Below are positions 39,660-49,522 of a stretch of DNA of 64,000 nt, in pieces (the stretch's first letter is position 1; each line of letters opens with the position of its first letter). The DNA comes from Halarcobacter ebronensis (lineage in GTDB: Bacteria; Campylobacterota; Campylobacteria; Campylobacterales; Arcobacteraceae), in contig NZ_CP053836.1 in assembly GCF_013201825.1 (NCBI RefSeq), forward strand, positions 1,302,001-1,366,000. The letters run 5' to 3'. The notes under the pieces were generated by a model, which was given only the letters and a program-made list of their open reading frames with translations, was not told where the DNA came from and did not search any database. The translations under genes and the position numbers were made by a program.

Positions 39660-41207
39660 TCATTGAAAAGGTATTTCAAGAATAAAGAGAGTTGATTTAC
39701 AGTTATCACAATTGGGTCGTGGATTTTTGATATTTTTACATTTAATAGAACCATTCATATGTTTTTCAATAATCTGTTTAGACATATATAGTCCAATACC
39801 TGTTCCTGCACTTTTATATTTTGTTGTATAGTATGGCTCAAATATTTTAGGAAGAATTTTATCACTGATGCCTCCCCCATTATCCATAAAGTGTAAAATA
39901 ACTTTTTTTCTAGCTTGTATTACAACTATTCTTATCTCCTTAACGAGACAACAATCTTTATCCATTAAGGCATCTTTTGAGTTATTAATCAAATTTAATA
40001 ATACATGTGAAAGACCATTATAAAAACCATCTATAACTATATCCTTTTTCATTTCAATTGTATGATGAATATTGTATTTTTCTAAGACATATTTAGAGAG
40101 CTCAAAAGAGTGTTCTATGCAATTTTTTAGACTGAATTTACTTTTTATATTATCAGGAGTAAAGAAGTTTTTAAAATCATCTAAAGTTGTTGACATATTA
40201 TCTGCTAAAAGTAGGGCATCTTTTACTTTTGTATCTACAAATTCAGGGGTTAGTTTGCCAAACTCCATTTTTGTCTGAAAGCTTTGTATAATCATAGATA
40301 TTGAACCAAGTGGTTGTCTCCATTGATGGGCTATATTATTTAGCATCTCTCCCATTGAGGCAAGTTTTGCCTGTTGAAACATAATTAAATCTTTTTTTCT
40401 ACTATTTTTAACTTCAATTTCAATTCTTTTTTCCAAATTATCATTAAGCTCCATTAATTCTTTAGTTTTTCTTTCAACTTTTAATTCCAAGAGTTTATGA
40501 AGTTTTTTGAAGTTGTTGATGATAATTATAGATAATAGAATAGAAAAGATAAAGACAAATACAATTGATAAAATAGAAAAAAGAAAAATATAATTAAAGA
40601 GTCTATTTGTATCTCTTTTTTCATCAATAGTTACTTTTAAATCATAGTTAATTAAACTTGTAATATAGATTTTTATACTATTAGTTTCATATTTTACTTC
40701 ATTATACGAATTTAGATCAAAGTAGTTTATATAGTTATTAATATGTTCCATTTTTTTATCAATATTTGTCATCAAACTCTCTAAAAGCACTTCATTTTTG
40801 TATTCATAGTTTTTTTCTATAAATAATTTTTTTATAATTTGAAGGAAAAAATTATTTTCAAACTCACTATTTCTGTTTTGTTTGTACTGATTCCAGTAAT
40901 TATTTGAAAGATTTTTAGCTAACTCTAAAACCTCTTTTCCATTTTCAAAACTGATATTGTTATTCTTTATATCATAAATTGTATCTAAAACATTTATCTC
41001 ATAAACATCTTTTAAACTCTCAAGAAGAATAAGAGGTTTTGTTCTTTTTTCAAAGAGTCTTTCATAGTCATTTTTTATAGCATAAGTTGAGATTTGAGAT
41101 AAGATAATAATTGATAACATACCTCCTGTTATAATAAATATTAGAATATAGGTTTTATATTTAAAAGTAATATTATCAATAAAGTCAATTATATTAGTTG
41201 ATTTCAT
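39660..41207 (-). CDS. Sensor histidine kinase, partner of the substrate-binding protein
   Basis: About 515 residues from the ATG at 41207. Two membrane helices flank a 150-residue periplasmic helical domain (about 45-200). The kinase core has the phospho-acceptor histidine in NNIAHQWRQPLGS (near residue 294), N-box NLINNSKDAL, G1 DNGGGISD and G2 GTGIGLYMSKQII. It overlaps the upstream binding-protein gene by 14 bases, so the two are coupled. It probably reads the ligand state of that protein. Confidence 0.85.
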   Translation of the reverse strand: MKSTNIIDFIDNITFKYKTYILIFIITGGMLSIIILSQISTYAIKNDYERLFEKRTKPLILLESLKDVYEINVLDTIYDIKNNNISFENGKEVLELAKNLSNNYWNQYKQNRNSEFENNFFLQIIKKLFIEKNYEYKNEVLLESLMTNIDKKMEHINNYINYFDLNSYNEVKYETNSIKIYITSLINYDLKVTIDEKRDTNRLFNYIFLFSILSIVFVFIFSILLSIIIINNFKKLHKLLELKVERKTKELMELNDNLEKRIEIEVKNSRKKDLIMFQQAKLASMGEMLNNIAHQWRQPLGSISMIIQSFQTKMEFGKLTPEFVDTKVKDALLLADNMSTTLDDFKNFFTPDNIKSKFSLKNCIEHSFELSKYVLEKYNIHHTIEMKKDIVIDGFYNGLSHVLLNLINNSKDALMDKDCCLVKEIRIVVIQARKKVILHFMDNGGGISDKILPKIFEPYYTTKYKSAGTGIGLYMSKQIIEKHMNGSIKCKNIKNPRPNCDNCKSTLFILEIPFQ

Positions 41208-42339
41208 ATTTAATCTCTTTAAAATTTGAATTTTTATACTCGAAAAGATATGTATCATTTAAAAGTTGATTATTTTTAAAATTGATATTTAGTCCATCCA
41301 TCTCTTCGGGAGTTAATGATTTTAGTGCCTTTATAAAAGTCTCATTTGTAATATGATTTTGAGTTCTTTTTATTGCTTTTACAACAGCTTTTGCAGCAAG
41401 AAAAGATTCAAAAGAGATAAAACTATAACAAGAATCAGGATAATAAGTTTTTAAAAGTTTTCTATATTCTTTTGCTATTTTAATATCTGAGTTATAGTCA
41501 GGAACTACCTGAGAAAATATTATTCTTTCGCCTTTATGGTTTAGTTCTTTTAACATTGCATTTGCATCACCAAAAGATAGTGTTGCAAAAAGTGTCTCTT
41601 TTAGATTAGGAATTTCTCTAGCCTTTTCAATAAAAAGTGCACTTGCTTTATATGCACCAATCATTATAATAGCTCCAATCTCTTTATCTTTCATCTCATG
41701 TATTGCATGGGTTATTGATAGAGTATTCCTTTTATAACTTCCTTCACTAACTAAAGTTAATTTATTCTTTTTCAAAGTCTGTACAAGAGCAGTATACGCC
41801 TCTTCTCCATAATCATCATTTTGATAAAATACTGCAAATTTTTTTATATTTCTAACTTTATTTAGATAAGAGATTATTTTTTCTATCTCTTTTGTATAAC
41901 TACTTCTTAGATTTATAATATTTGAAATATTTGTGTTCCTTAAAAAACTAGCTCCCGTAAAAGGAGCAAAAAATGGTATTCTTGTATCAGCTAATATGGG
42001 TAAAATATTTTTTACTGTAGGAGTACCAACAAAACCAAAAAGTGAAAATACTTTATCTTTATAGATTAAATTATTACTATTTTTGAAAGTTAAATTTGGT
42101 TCATATTTATCATCGTAACTTTTTAATACAAATTTTTTTTCATTTATTAGATTGGATTCATTTGCATATTTAAAGTAACTGTTTGCTCCTAAAAGTACTC
42201 CTCTTCCCCAAGCCTTCATAATCCCCTCTTTAGGTAAAGATGTACCTAAAACAATCTCTTTTGAGCTATATACATTGCTCCTAAAAAAGCTTAATGCAAA
42301 TATACATAAAAAAATAAAAATAATAAATCTATATAACAT
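41194..42339 (-). CDS. Periplasmic ABC-type substrate-binding protein used for signalling
   Basis: 381 residues with a signal peptide (about 1-24). It has the type I periplasmic-binding fold of branched-chain amino acid and amide receptors (GTSLPKEGIMKAWGRGVLLG, then LFGFVGTPTVKNILPILAD and YQNDDYGEEAYTALVQ). No permease or ATPase gene is near; instead a histidine kinase gene overlaps its end. It is therefore probably a sensor subunit. Ligand unknown. Confidence 0.85.
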   Translation of the reverse strand: MLYRFIIFIFLCIFALSFFRSNVYSSKEIVLGTSLPKEGIMKAWGRGVLLGANSYFKYANESNLINEKKFVLKSYDDKYEPNLTFKNSNNLIYKDKVFSLFGFVGTPTVKNILPILADTRIPFFAPFTGASFLRNTNISNIINLRSSYTKEIEKIISYLNKVRNIKKFAVFYQNDDYGEEAYTALVQTLKKNKLTLVSEGSYKRNTLSITHAIHEMKDKEIGAIIMIGAYKASALFIEKAREIPNLKETLFATLSFGDANAMLKELNHKGERIIFSQVVPDYNSDIKIAKEYRKLLKTYYPDSCYSFISFESFLAAKAVVKAIKRTQNHITNETFIKALKSLTPEEMDGLNINFKNNQLLNDTYLFEYKNSNFKEIKYEIN

Positions 42340-42521
42340 TGGACTCCTTAATAAAACTGATTATATCTAAAGGTGTGTAAATATTTATGGAAGAGTAAAG
42401 AAAATGTAAAATTAATTTTTCTGTTTAAATTTATTGAAGTGTAGATGGGTAACACTTTTACTGCTGGGGAATGAAGAAAAGACAAACTAAGGTTCGTTTA
42501 AGATTAGACTATATAGAATTG

Positions 42522-42537
42522 GTAAAATATATTTTAC
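42522..42537. promoter_or_regulatory. FDH-cluster palindrome, copy 2
   Basis: GTAAAATATATTTTAC is a perfect 16-base palindrome ending 15 bases before the first gene of cluster 2, almost the same spacing as copy 1. Confidence 0.65.
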
Positions 42538-42552
42538 TTAAAGGCATAGGTT

Positions 42553-44226
42553 ATGCAAGAATATATCTATTATTCGCAAACAAAATTAGAGTTTCCTTTA
42601 CATGAATCAATTTATGTAACTTCAAAGTTAGAGGAACTTACTGGAAAGAATTTTTTGATTTCAAACTCAAATGAAGTTTCAAGTGAACTTCTAGCAGATG
42701 AGATTGAATTTTATGAAAAAAATACGGAAGATAGCTTACAAAACAAAATCTCAAATATTAAAAAACTATACGAAATTGCTGAACAAAAACTTGATTGTGC
42801 AACTGATTTCCCAAAATCAAAAGAGATAGGAAATAGACTTTTAATTATCTCTAGTAGCAGTGAAGATACTAAAGCTATTATGAAAAGTTTAGACAAAGAT
42901 GAGTTTGATACTTTTCATATAGAAGAGTCTATTTTAAAATCAATTAGTGGTTCTATTGGCTCTTTAAAAGTTATTGTTGAAGATGAAAATAGTGAGAGTG
43001 AGCTTAATGTTGACCAAATAGTATGGTTTGATATGAAAGATGAAGGTTCAAAACAAAGTGGTGTTTTTGATCCAAATCAGACAAGCATAAGTGATGTAAT
43101 AAACACTCTTAGAGAAAACTGTCAAAATTATGAGTATAGAAACTATATTAGTTATGATTCAACTATTTGTCAATATCACGAAAGAAGAGATGAAGTTTGT
43201 GCAAAATGTGTTGAAGTTTGCCCAACTGTAGCTATTACAAAAATAGATGATAAAAAGCATTTAGAATTCTCTGATATCGACTGTTTAGGATGTGGTGGTT
43301 GCGTTTCTGTTTGTCCAAGTGGTGCAATTGATTACAATCCAATAAATAAAGATGCAATTTTTGAATTAAGCCTTAATTATAAAGATACCCATCCTCTTAT
43401 TATCTCTGAAAATATGAATTTAAAAGAGACAAATGTTAGTTTAAAAGAGGGAATATTACCTCTTAAAATAGAGGGTGGTAAATTTTTAGATGAGTTATCT
43501 TTATTGACTTTTTCTCAAGTCTCTTCTTCTCAGGTGATTTTTTATAATGATGAGTTATCAAAAGGGACTCTTGAGGCAATTAGAATTTTAAATGAAATTT
43601 ATCAAAAAAAATACTCTAAAGATGCAGTTCTTGTTGCAACAAACGAGAGTGAACTTCAAGAAGCAATTAATAAAGTAACTTTCGTAGAAAACAGCTTTTT
43701 TAGTTTTAATCAACAAACAATGAGAAAAAGAGAAGCTTTCTCTTATAGAGTATCTCATATAGTTGGAGATGAAGATTTAGGTGTTGTAGAAACTGGACCA
43801 AATATCCATTATGGATTAATCAAAGTAAATGAAGACAAATGTACTTTATGTCTTTCATGTGTGGGAGCCTGTAATGTTGATGCATTAATTGCAGATGCAA
43901 AAACTTTTGAACTTAGAGTAAATCCATCTTTATGTACTGCCTGTGGTTACTGTGTAGCAAGTTGTGCAGAAGAGGATTGTTTAAGTATAAAACAAGATGT
44001 TATTAACTTAAATCCAATGTTTTTTAAAGAGAATGTTTTAGCAAAAGATAAACTTTTTGCCTGTATTGAGTGTGGAAAAGAGTTTGCTACAACAAAAGCA
44101 ATAGAAAAAGTTGCTACGGTTATGAAGCCATTTTTTGCTTCAAATCCTACAAAACTTAAAACACTTTACTGCTGTGAAGATTGTAAAGCAAAATTAATGA
44201 TTAAAGAGGGATTATTAGATGCATAA
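42553..44226 (+). CDS. FDH-associated multi-[4Fe-4S] protein, cluster 2
   Basis: 557 residues, ATG start. It is a full-length paralogue of the first gene of cluster 1, opening with the same EYIYYS and FPLxES pattern. Cluster cysteines: CAKCVEVCPTVAI and CLGCGGCVSVCPSGAI, then CTLCLSCVGACNVDAL and CTACGYCVASCAEEDC, and the final zinc-like CIECGKEF with YCCEDCK. Here the first motif has the canonical CP, which the cluster 1 copy lacks. No counterpart exists in cluster 3. Overlaps the TorD gene by eight bases. Confidence 0.8.
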   Translation: MQEYIYYSQTKLEFPLHESIYVTSKLEELTGKNFLISNSNEVSSELLADEIEFYEKNTEDSLQNKISNIKKLYEIAEQKLDCATDFPKSKEIGNRLLIISSSSEDTKAIMKSLDKDEFDTFHIEESILKSISGSIGSLKVIVEDENSESELNVDQIVWFDMKDEGSKQSGVFDPNQTSISDVINTLRENCQNYEYRNYISYDSTICQYHERRDEVCAKCVEVCPTVAITKIDDKKHLEFSDIDCLGCGGCVSVCPSGAIDYNPINKDAIFELSLNYKDTHPLIISENMNLKETNVSLKEGILPLKIEGGKFLDELSLLTFSQVSSSQVIFYNDELSKGTLEAIRILNEIYQKKYSKDAVLVATNESELQEAINKVTFVENSFFSFNQQTMRKREAFSYRVSHIVGDEDLGVVETGPNIHYGLIKVNEDKCTLCLSCVGACNVDALIADAKTFELRVNPSLCTACGYCVASCAEEDCLSIKQDVINLNPMFFKENVLAKDKLFACIECGKEFATTKAIEKVATVMKPFFASNPTKLKTLYCCEDCKAKLMIKEGLLDA

Positions 44227-44827
44227 TAAAGATATTGATAAAGCTAGATTGTTTATTTATAATGTTCTTTCACTTTTTTTTGTTGAAGAACATGTAAAGA
44301 ATCATTTGAATGAGTTGATTGAAAATTTAGATATTTTAGCTTTAAACTCTTTTGATGAAGATTTTTCAAAAATTATTGTTGAAATAGAGGAATTACTAAA
44401 AAATTACGAGAAGAATGAACTCTATGTTCAGTATCAAGAGCTATTTTTAGTTCCTTTTGGAAACTCTGTATCTCTTAGTGCTTCTTGGCATCATGAAGAG
44501 AGAGAAGCTGGTTTGATGTTAATAAAAGTAAGAGATATTTTAGCTCAAACAAAAATAAGAAGAGATGAGAGTAAGTTTACTGCACAAGAGGATAACTTTG
44601 GATTTATTTTTACCCTTTGTTCATATTTGATTGAACAACAAATAAATGGTGAGTTAAAAACAAATTTACAAAAAGAGCTTTTTAAAGAGGTGATAAATCC
44701 TTTTATTGACAAGTTATCTTTTCAACTTGTTGCAAGTGGTTCAGAAGTTTATACAAGAGTTGGAACTCTTTTAAGTATATTCTTTAATTTTGAGAGAGTA
44801 TATTTAGAGGTTCAAAGGGTTAAATAA
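44219..44827 (+). CDS. TorD/DmsD-family chaperone, cluster 2
   Basis: 202 residues, helical, with the TorD pattern YVQYQELFLVPFGNSVSLSA, HEEREAG and KIRRDESKFTAQEDNFGFIF. It lacks the lysine-rich tail of the cluster 1 copy. Likely client: FdhA of cluster 2, and by similarity that of cluster 3, which has no chaperone gene of its own. Confidence 0.85.
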   Translation: MHNKDIDKARLFIYNVLSLFFVEEHVKNHLNELIENLDILALNSFDEDFSKIIVEIEELLKNYEKNELYVQYQELFLVPFGNSVSLSASWHHEEREAGLMLIKVRDILAQTKIRRDESKFTAQEDNFGFIFTLCSYLIEQQINGELKTNLQKELFKEVINPFIDKLSFQLVASGSEVYTRVGTLLSIFFNFERVYLEVQRVK

Positions 44828-44877
44828 AAGGGTTTTTAAAAAACCCTTTAAGAGTTTAAAGGAACTTTTAAAGGGTT
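44827..44877 (+). promoter_or_regulatory. Attenuator-like competing hairpins, cluster 2
   Basis: Three segments follow the chaperone stop: AAAGGGTTTTT (44827-44837), AACCCTTTAA (44842-44851, inside AAAAACCCTTT) and TTAAAGGGTT (44868-44877). The middle one can pair perfectly with either neighbour, so two alternative folds exclude each other. It precedes the small Tat gene and fdhA. Confidence 0.6.
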
Positions 44878-44908
44878 ATTTTGCCCACAATAAGAAAAGG
44901 AGTTTAAT

Positions 44909-45133
44909 ATGGCTAATGAGTTAACTCAAAGAAGAGCCTTTATTAAAAGAGCAGGGATAGCAGCTACAGTGTTAGCTGGGTCAGTTGTGGCGACTGCAGC
45001 GACTTCTGAGAAGAAGGAGAGAGGTACTGGAAGCAACGTAGGGAATGGTGTTGTAACAGGAACTTCAACAAAAAAAGAGATACTTTATAAAAAAAGTGCC
45101 CATTGGGATACCTTTTATAAAGCTGCTAAATAG
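44909..45133 (+). CDS. Small Tat-signal protein of the formate dehydrogenase region, cluster 2
   Basis: 74 residues, with a twin-arginine signal (QRRAFIKRAGIAATVLAGSV) and the conserved end KKEILYKKSAHWDTFYKAAK. The cluster 3 protein is identical and differs only by synonymous bases. AAAGGAG lies upstream of the ATG. fdhA starts 19 bases later. Confidence 0.88.
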   Translation: MANELTQRRAFIKRAGIAATVLAGSVVATAATSEKKERGTGSNVGNGVVTGTSTKKEILYKKSAHWDTFYKAAK

Positions 45134-45152
45134 TTTGAAGGGAAGTAATTAG

Positions 45153-47951
45153 ATGAATATGTTAAAAAGCTTTGGAAGAAGAAGTTTTCTTAAGATGGCT
45201 TCACTTGCAACAGCTGTAACAGCTACATCTGCCTTTGCTAGCAACAATGTTTTACGGGATGCGACAGAAGAGGAAGTTAAAAATCCTTTTCCAGGGTCAA
45301 AACTTATTAAAACAATTTGTTCGCATTGTTCAGTTGGATGTGGAGTTATTGCTGAAGTGCAAAATGGTGTATGGGTAAGACAAGAGGTGGCACAAGACCA
45401 TCCAATAAGTCATGGTGGACACTGCTGTAAAGGTGCAGATATGATTGATAAAGTTAGATCTGCAAATAGATTACAGTATCCAATAGAGAAAGTTGACGGA
45501 AAATGGAATAGAGTTACTTGGGATGATGCAATGACTAAAGTAACAGCAAAACTTGTTGAATTAAGAGAAAAGTTTGGTCCAGATTCAGTTCAATTTTTAG
45601 GTTCAGCAAAAGTAAGTAATGAGCAAGCTTTCTATATTAGAAAATTTGCAGCAATGTTTGGAACTAATAATATAGATCACCAAGCAAGAATCTGACATAG
45701 CCCAACAGTTGCCGGTGTGGCAAATACATGGGGATATGGTGCTATGACAAACCATATAGGTGATATGCAAAATTCAAAGGCAATCATCATTTTCGGAGCG
45801 AACCCAGCTTCTAACCACCCAGTTTCAATGCAACATATATTAAAAGCAAAAGAACAAAATGGTGCGAAAATAATTGTAGTAGATCCAAGATATACAAAAA
45901 CAGCAGCGAAGTCAGATATCTATTGTAGAATCAGACCAGGTACTGATATAGCATTTATGTATGGAATGATAAGATTAATTAAAGAGAATAATTGGTTTGA
46001 TAAATCATTTATAAATGATAGAGTATATGGAATGGATGAAATCTTTAAAGAGTGTGAAGAGTATACACCAGAAGTAGTTGAGGATATTACAGGGTGTCCA
46101 AAAGATACCTTTATTCAAGCAACAACTCTATTTGCAAACTCTGATCCAGGTTCATTAATTTGGAATCAAGGTTGGACACAACATACAATAGGTTCATCAA
46201 ATACAAGATTAGGTTCAATTTTACAACTCTCTCTTGGTAACTTAGGTAAACCAGGTGGTGGATGTAATATTTTAAGGGGACATGATAATGTTCAAGGTTC
46301 TACTGACTTAGGATGTCTTGCAGATACCCTTCCAGGATATTATGGATTAGCAGAGGGTTCATGGAAATATTTTGCAAAGCAGTGGAATGTTGATTATGAG
46401 TGGTTAAAAGGTAGATTCAAATCTAAAGAGATGATGGAATCAAAAGGGTTTAGTTTAGGTCTTTGGTTACATGGTGTTTTAGATGAAGAGAATATAGCAA
46501 ACAATGCAGGAACAAAACTTAAAGCTTTAGTTTGTATAGGTAATGGTATCTCAACAATTACCCAAACACATAAAGTAAAAGAGGCATTGGATAAGCTAGA
46601 TATGGTTGTATTTATAGACCCATATGTTAATGATGCAGCGGTTATTACTACAAGGGATAACAACTTATTCCTATTGCCAGCAGCTTCACAAGTTGAAACT
46701 GAAGGTACAGTTGTAAATACTGCAAGAAGTGCACAATGGAGATTTAAAGTAGTTGATCCTTTATATGAAGCAAGAACTGACCATGAGATTTTATTTGATT
46801 TTGCAAAGAGAATGGGATTTTATAATGAGTATATTGCAGGAATGGGTAAAGGTGATAAATTTATTTGGCCAGATGATGCAACAAATGAGATAGCAAGAAG
46901 TTTAAAAACTATTGGTATGCAAGGAAGAACTGCTGAAAGAATTAAAAAGCATACAACAAATTGGCACCTTTTTGAATCAACTTCACTAAAAGGAAGAGGT
47001 GTAACAGAACATGAGTATTATGGATTACCATGGCCTTGTTGGACAGAAACACACCCAGGAAGTCCAGTTTTATATAATATAAATCTGCCAGTAGCACAAG
47101 GTGGTATGGGATTTAGAAATAGATTTGGAACTGAAAGAGATGGAGTATCTTTATTATCAGCAGCAGGATCAGCACCAGTTGGAAGTAGAATAAAAGGTGG
47201 ATATGCAGAGATAACTTCTAAAAATATAGAAGAGCTTGCAGGAATTAAATTAACAGAAGAAGAGAAAAAAGCAGTAGAGAGTAAAAACTGGAAAACAGAT
47301 GATAGTGGAATATTAGTTAAATATGCACTAAAAGCTGGACTTGCTCCTTATGGAAATGCAAGAGCTAGAACTATTGTTTGGGATTTCATTGATAATATTC
47401 CAAAACATAGAGAGCCTTTACACTCATTTAGACCAGATTTAGTTAAAAAGTATCCAGCGGTTAAAGATAATCCTAAACACTTTAGAACTCATGTTAGATA
47501 TGAGAGTGAGCAAAATGCACAAGAGTGGACAAAAGATTATCCTGTAAATATTGTTTCTGGAAGAGTTGTTTACCATATGGGAACAGGTACAGAGACAAGA
47601 GCATCAAAATATTTAGCTGAGTTAAGCCCTGAAATGTATGGTGAATTACATCCAAATTTTGCAGGTAAACTTGGATTAAATGATGGTGATATGATGTGGG
47701 TTTATGGAACTGGTGGTGGAAAAATTAAAATTAAATGTAAATTCAGTTTTAGAGTTGCAGAAGATTATGTATTTTTACCTCAAAACTTCTCTGGAATATG
47801 GAGTGGTGAACATTTAGGTAAAAGATATCCAAGTTCAACTGCACCTTATGCATTTGGTGAGAGTTCTAACCAAGTTACAAGTTACGGTTTCGACCAACAA
47901 ACATCTTGTCCTGAGACAAAATGTTCGTTAGTGCGAATAGAGAAAGCATAG
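45153..47951 (+). CDS. fdhA: Formate dehydrogenase alpha subunit, selenoprotein, cluster 2
   Basis: 932 residues with the TGA at 45693-45695 read as selenocysteine 181 (QARI-U-HSPTVAGVANTWG). Tat signal (GRRSFLK, 8-14), [4Fe-4S] cysteines C56, C59, C63 and a later CC pair, then the molybdopterin domains. The SECIS hairpin TTGCC-GGTGT-GGCAA is at 45709-45723, identical to that of cluster 1. The gene is largely identical to fdhA of cluster 3 but differs in blocks around the metal site, near 335-375, 495-535, 765-830 and the C-terminus. Confidence 0.95.
45709..45723 (+). promoter_or_regulatory. SECIS hairpin of fdhA, cluster 2
   Basis: TTGCC-GGTGT-GGCAA, 13 bases after the in-frame TGA, the same stem and loop as in cluster 1. 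Confidence 0.75.
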
Positions 47952-47966
47952 GGGAAGGGGTAAAAG

Positions 47967-48560
47967 ATGAGTAAAGAGCCACAATTTGCAAGAATGAAGT
48001 TTTATTGCGATGAGAACCTGTGTATCGACTGTAACGGATGTGTAGTAGCGTGTAAAGAAGCACATGAAGTGCCAGTTGGAGTAAATAGAAGAAAAGTAGT
48101 AGCAATAAATGAAGGGATAGTAGGTAAAGAGATATCAATATCAATGGCATGTATGCATTGCGCAGATGCACCATGCCAACAAGTGTGCCCAGTAGATTGC
48201 TTCTATATAAGAACAGATGGGATAGTACTGCATGATAAAGATAAATGTATAGGATGTGGATATTGTCTGTTTGCCTGCCCATTTGGAGCACCACAATTTC
48301 CAAAAGATGGAGCATTTGGAACAAAAGGGAAAATGGATAAATGTACAATGTGTGCAGGTGGACCAGAAGAGACGAACTCACATGAAGAGTTTGAGAAATA
48401 TGGACAAAATAGAATATCAGAAGGGAAAGTTCCAATGTGCGCATCAATGTGTTCAACAAAAGCTTTATTAGTAGGTGATGCTGATGAAGTAGCCTTGATA
48501 AAAACATATAGAGCGACACATAAAGGTATAGGTATTGCAACAGAATCGTATGGATGGTAA
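47967..48560 (+). CDS. fdhB: Formate dehydrogenase iron-sulfur subunit, cluster 2
   Basis: 197 residues with four [4Fe-4S] motifs (CIDCNGCVVACKEAHE, CMHCADAPCQQVCPVDC, CIGCGYCLFACPFGAP, CTMCAGG with CASMC). The protein is identical to fdhB of cluster 3, and the DNA is nearly so (one GCG/GCA change seen near 48049). It differs clearly from cluster 1 FdhB. AAGGGG lies upstream. Confidence 0.93.
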   Translation: MSKEPQFARMKFYCDENLCIDCNGCVVACKEAHEVPVGVNRRKVVAINEGIVGKEISISMACMHCADAPCQQVCPVDCFYIRTDGIVLHDKDKCIGCGYCLFACPFGAPQFPKDGAFGTKGKMDKCTMCAGGPEETNSHEEFEKYGQNRISEGKVPMCASMCSTKALLVGDADEVALIKTYRATHKGIGIATESYGW

Positions 48561-48565
48561 AAGAG

Positions 48566-49522
48566 ATGAAAAATAGCTCATTTTATCAAAGAAATAAAGC
48601 ATATATACTAACGGCATTAGGACTGTCAATAGTAGGATTTGTGTTTTTGAAGTTCTTAATGATAGTAGATTGGGAATACTTTATAAAATATAAACTTCAT
48701 ATACTGTTTACAGGGAATTTGGATGGAGTGTTAACTCCACCAACTTCAACCTATGAAGCGATGGTAAATAAAGCCTTTGGACCAGCATATGAAGCCTTTG
48801 CCCCAGAGATAATAAGAGCAAGTAATGAGAGACAACTCTATATCTGGTGGGTGTTCGTGGCAGAGATGTTTATATTCTGTATGATGTACCTGTTTCAAGG
48901 AAGAAAAGAAGCAGTAATAACAAGACCAGAAGATACAGTAAAAGTGTTTGGCTTTTTCCATAGAGTAATAATATGGCTGAATGTAGTAATCATGATAACT
49001 CTAATAATAACAGGGTTTAATATCACATGGGGATTGAGAAGTGAAGGTGGATTGATACCGTTTTTATTAAGAGGTACCCATGAGATAACAGGATTGCTGT
49101 GGTTTCCTGTGTGGATGATAATGAGTATAATAGCATTTAAAGACTCAAAAATCATTTTTAATAATAGCTTGACAAAAAAAGTGCTTTTACCAGGGAAATA
49201 TAAGCCAATGAAGAGGATAATATACTACTTCTTTGTAATTATGGGAGCAGGATTGTTAATAAGTGGATTTGTAATATGGTATTTGCACCCAAGTTCGCTT
49301 ACAAATGCACATTTTATACAATTTAAAAGATTGATGTTATATGTACATTTCGGATCAAGTGTATTGATAATGTTTTTTATAATGGACTTTGTATATTCAA
49401 CATTAGTTGCAGTAAAAGGTAACTTAAAAGGGTTGATAACAGGAAGATATCCAAAAGAGCATTTGGAACAACTAGCACCGGATGTATTAGAAGATATAGA
49501 GAGAAGAGGGGAAAAAGGATGA
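48566..49522 (+). CDS. fdhC: Formate dehydrogenase cytochrome b subunit, cluster 2
   Basis: 318 residues from ATG 48566 (an in-frame ATG at 48554 overlaps fdhB and is possible). One N-terminal helix, a periplasmic stretch of about 70 residues, then four helices with haem-ligand histidines in FFHRVIIWLN, GTHEITGLLWF and YVHFGSSVLIM. It passes electrons to quinone. The protein is identical to the cluster 3 copy. It overlaps fdhD by four bases. Confidence 0.9.
   Translation: MKNSSFYQRNKAYILTALGLSIVGFVFLKFLMIVDWEYFIKYKLHILFTGNLDGVLTPPTSTYEAMVNKAFGPAYEAFAPEIIRASNERQLYIWWVFVAEMFIFCMMYLFQGRKEAVITRPEDTVKVFGFFHRVIIWLNVVIMITLIITGFNITWGLRSEGGLIPFLLRGTHEITGLLWFPVWMIMSIIAFKDSKIIFNNSLTKKVLLPGKYKPMKRIIYYFFVIMGAGLLISGFVIWYLHPSSLTNAHFIQFKRLMLYVHFGSSVLIMFFIMDFVYSTLVAVKGNLKGLITGRYPKEHLEQLAPDVLEDIERRGEKG

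Noticed and set aside
42541-42560. Sigma-54 promoter in front of cluster 2 (GGCATAGGTTATGCA)
   Set aside because: It overlaps the start codon and lacks the conserved GG-N10-GC spacing.
47875-48540. Long leftward open frame opposite fdhB of cluster 2 (and its twin at 55091-55735)
   Set aside because: It is the complement of a strongly supported fdhB gene. The translation is leucine-, tyrosine- and histidine-rich with no domain, as expected for a shadow frame.
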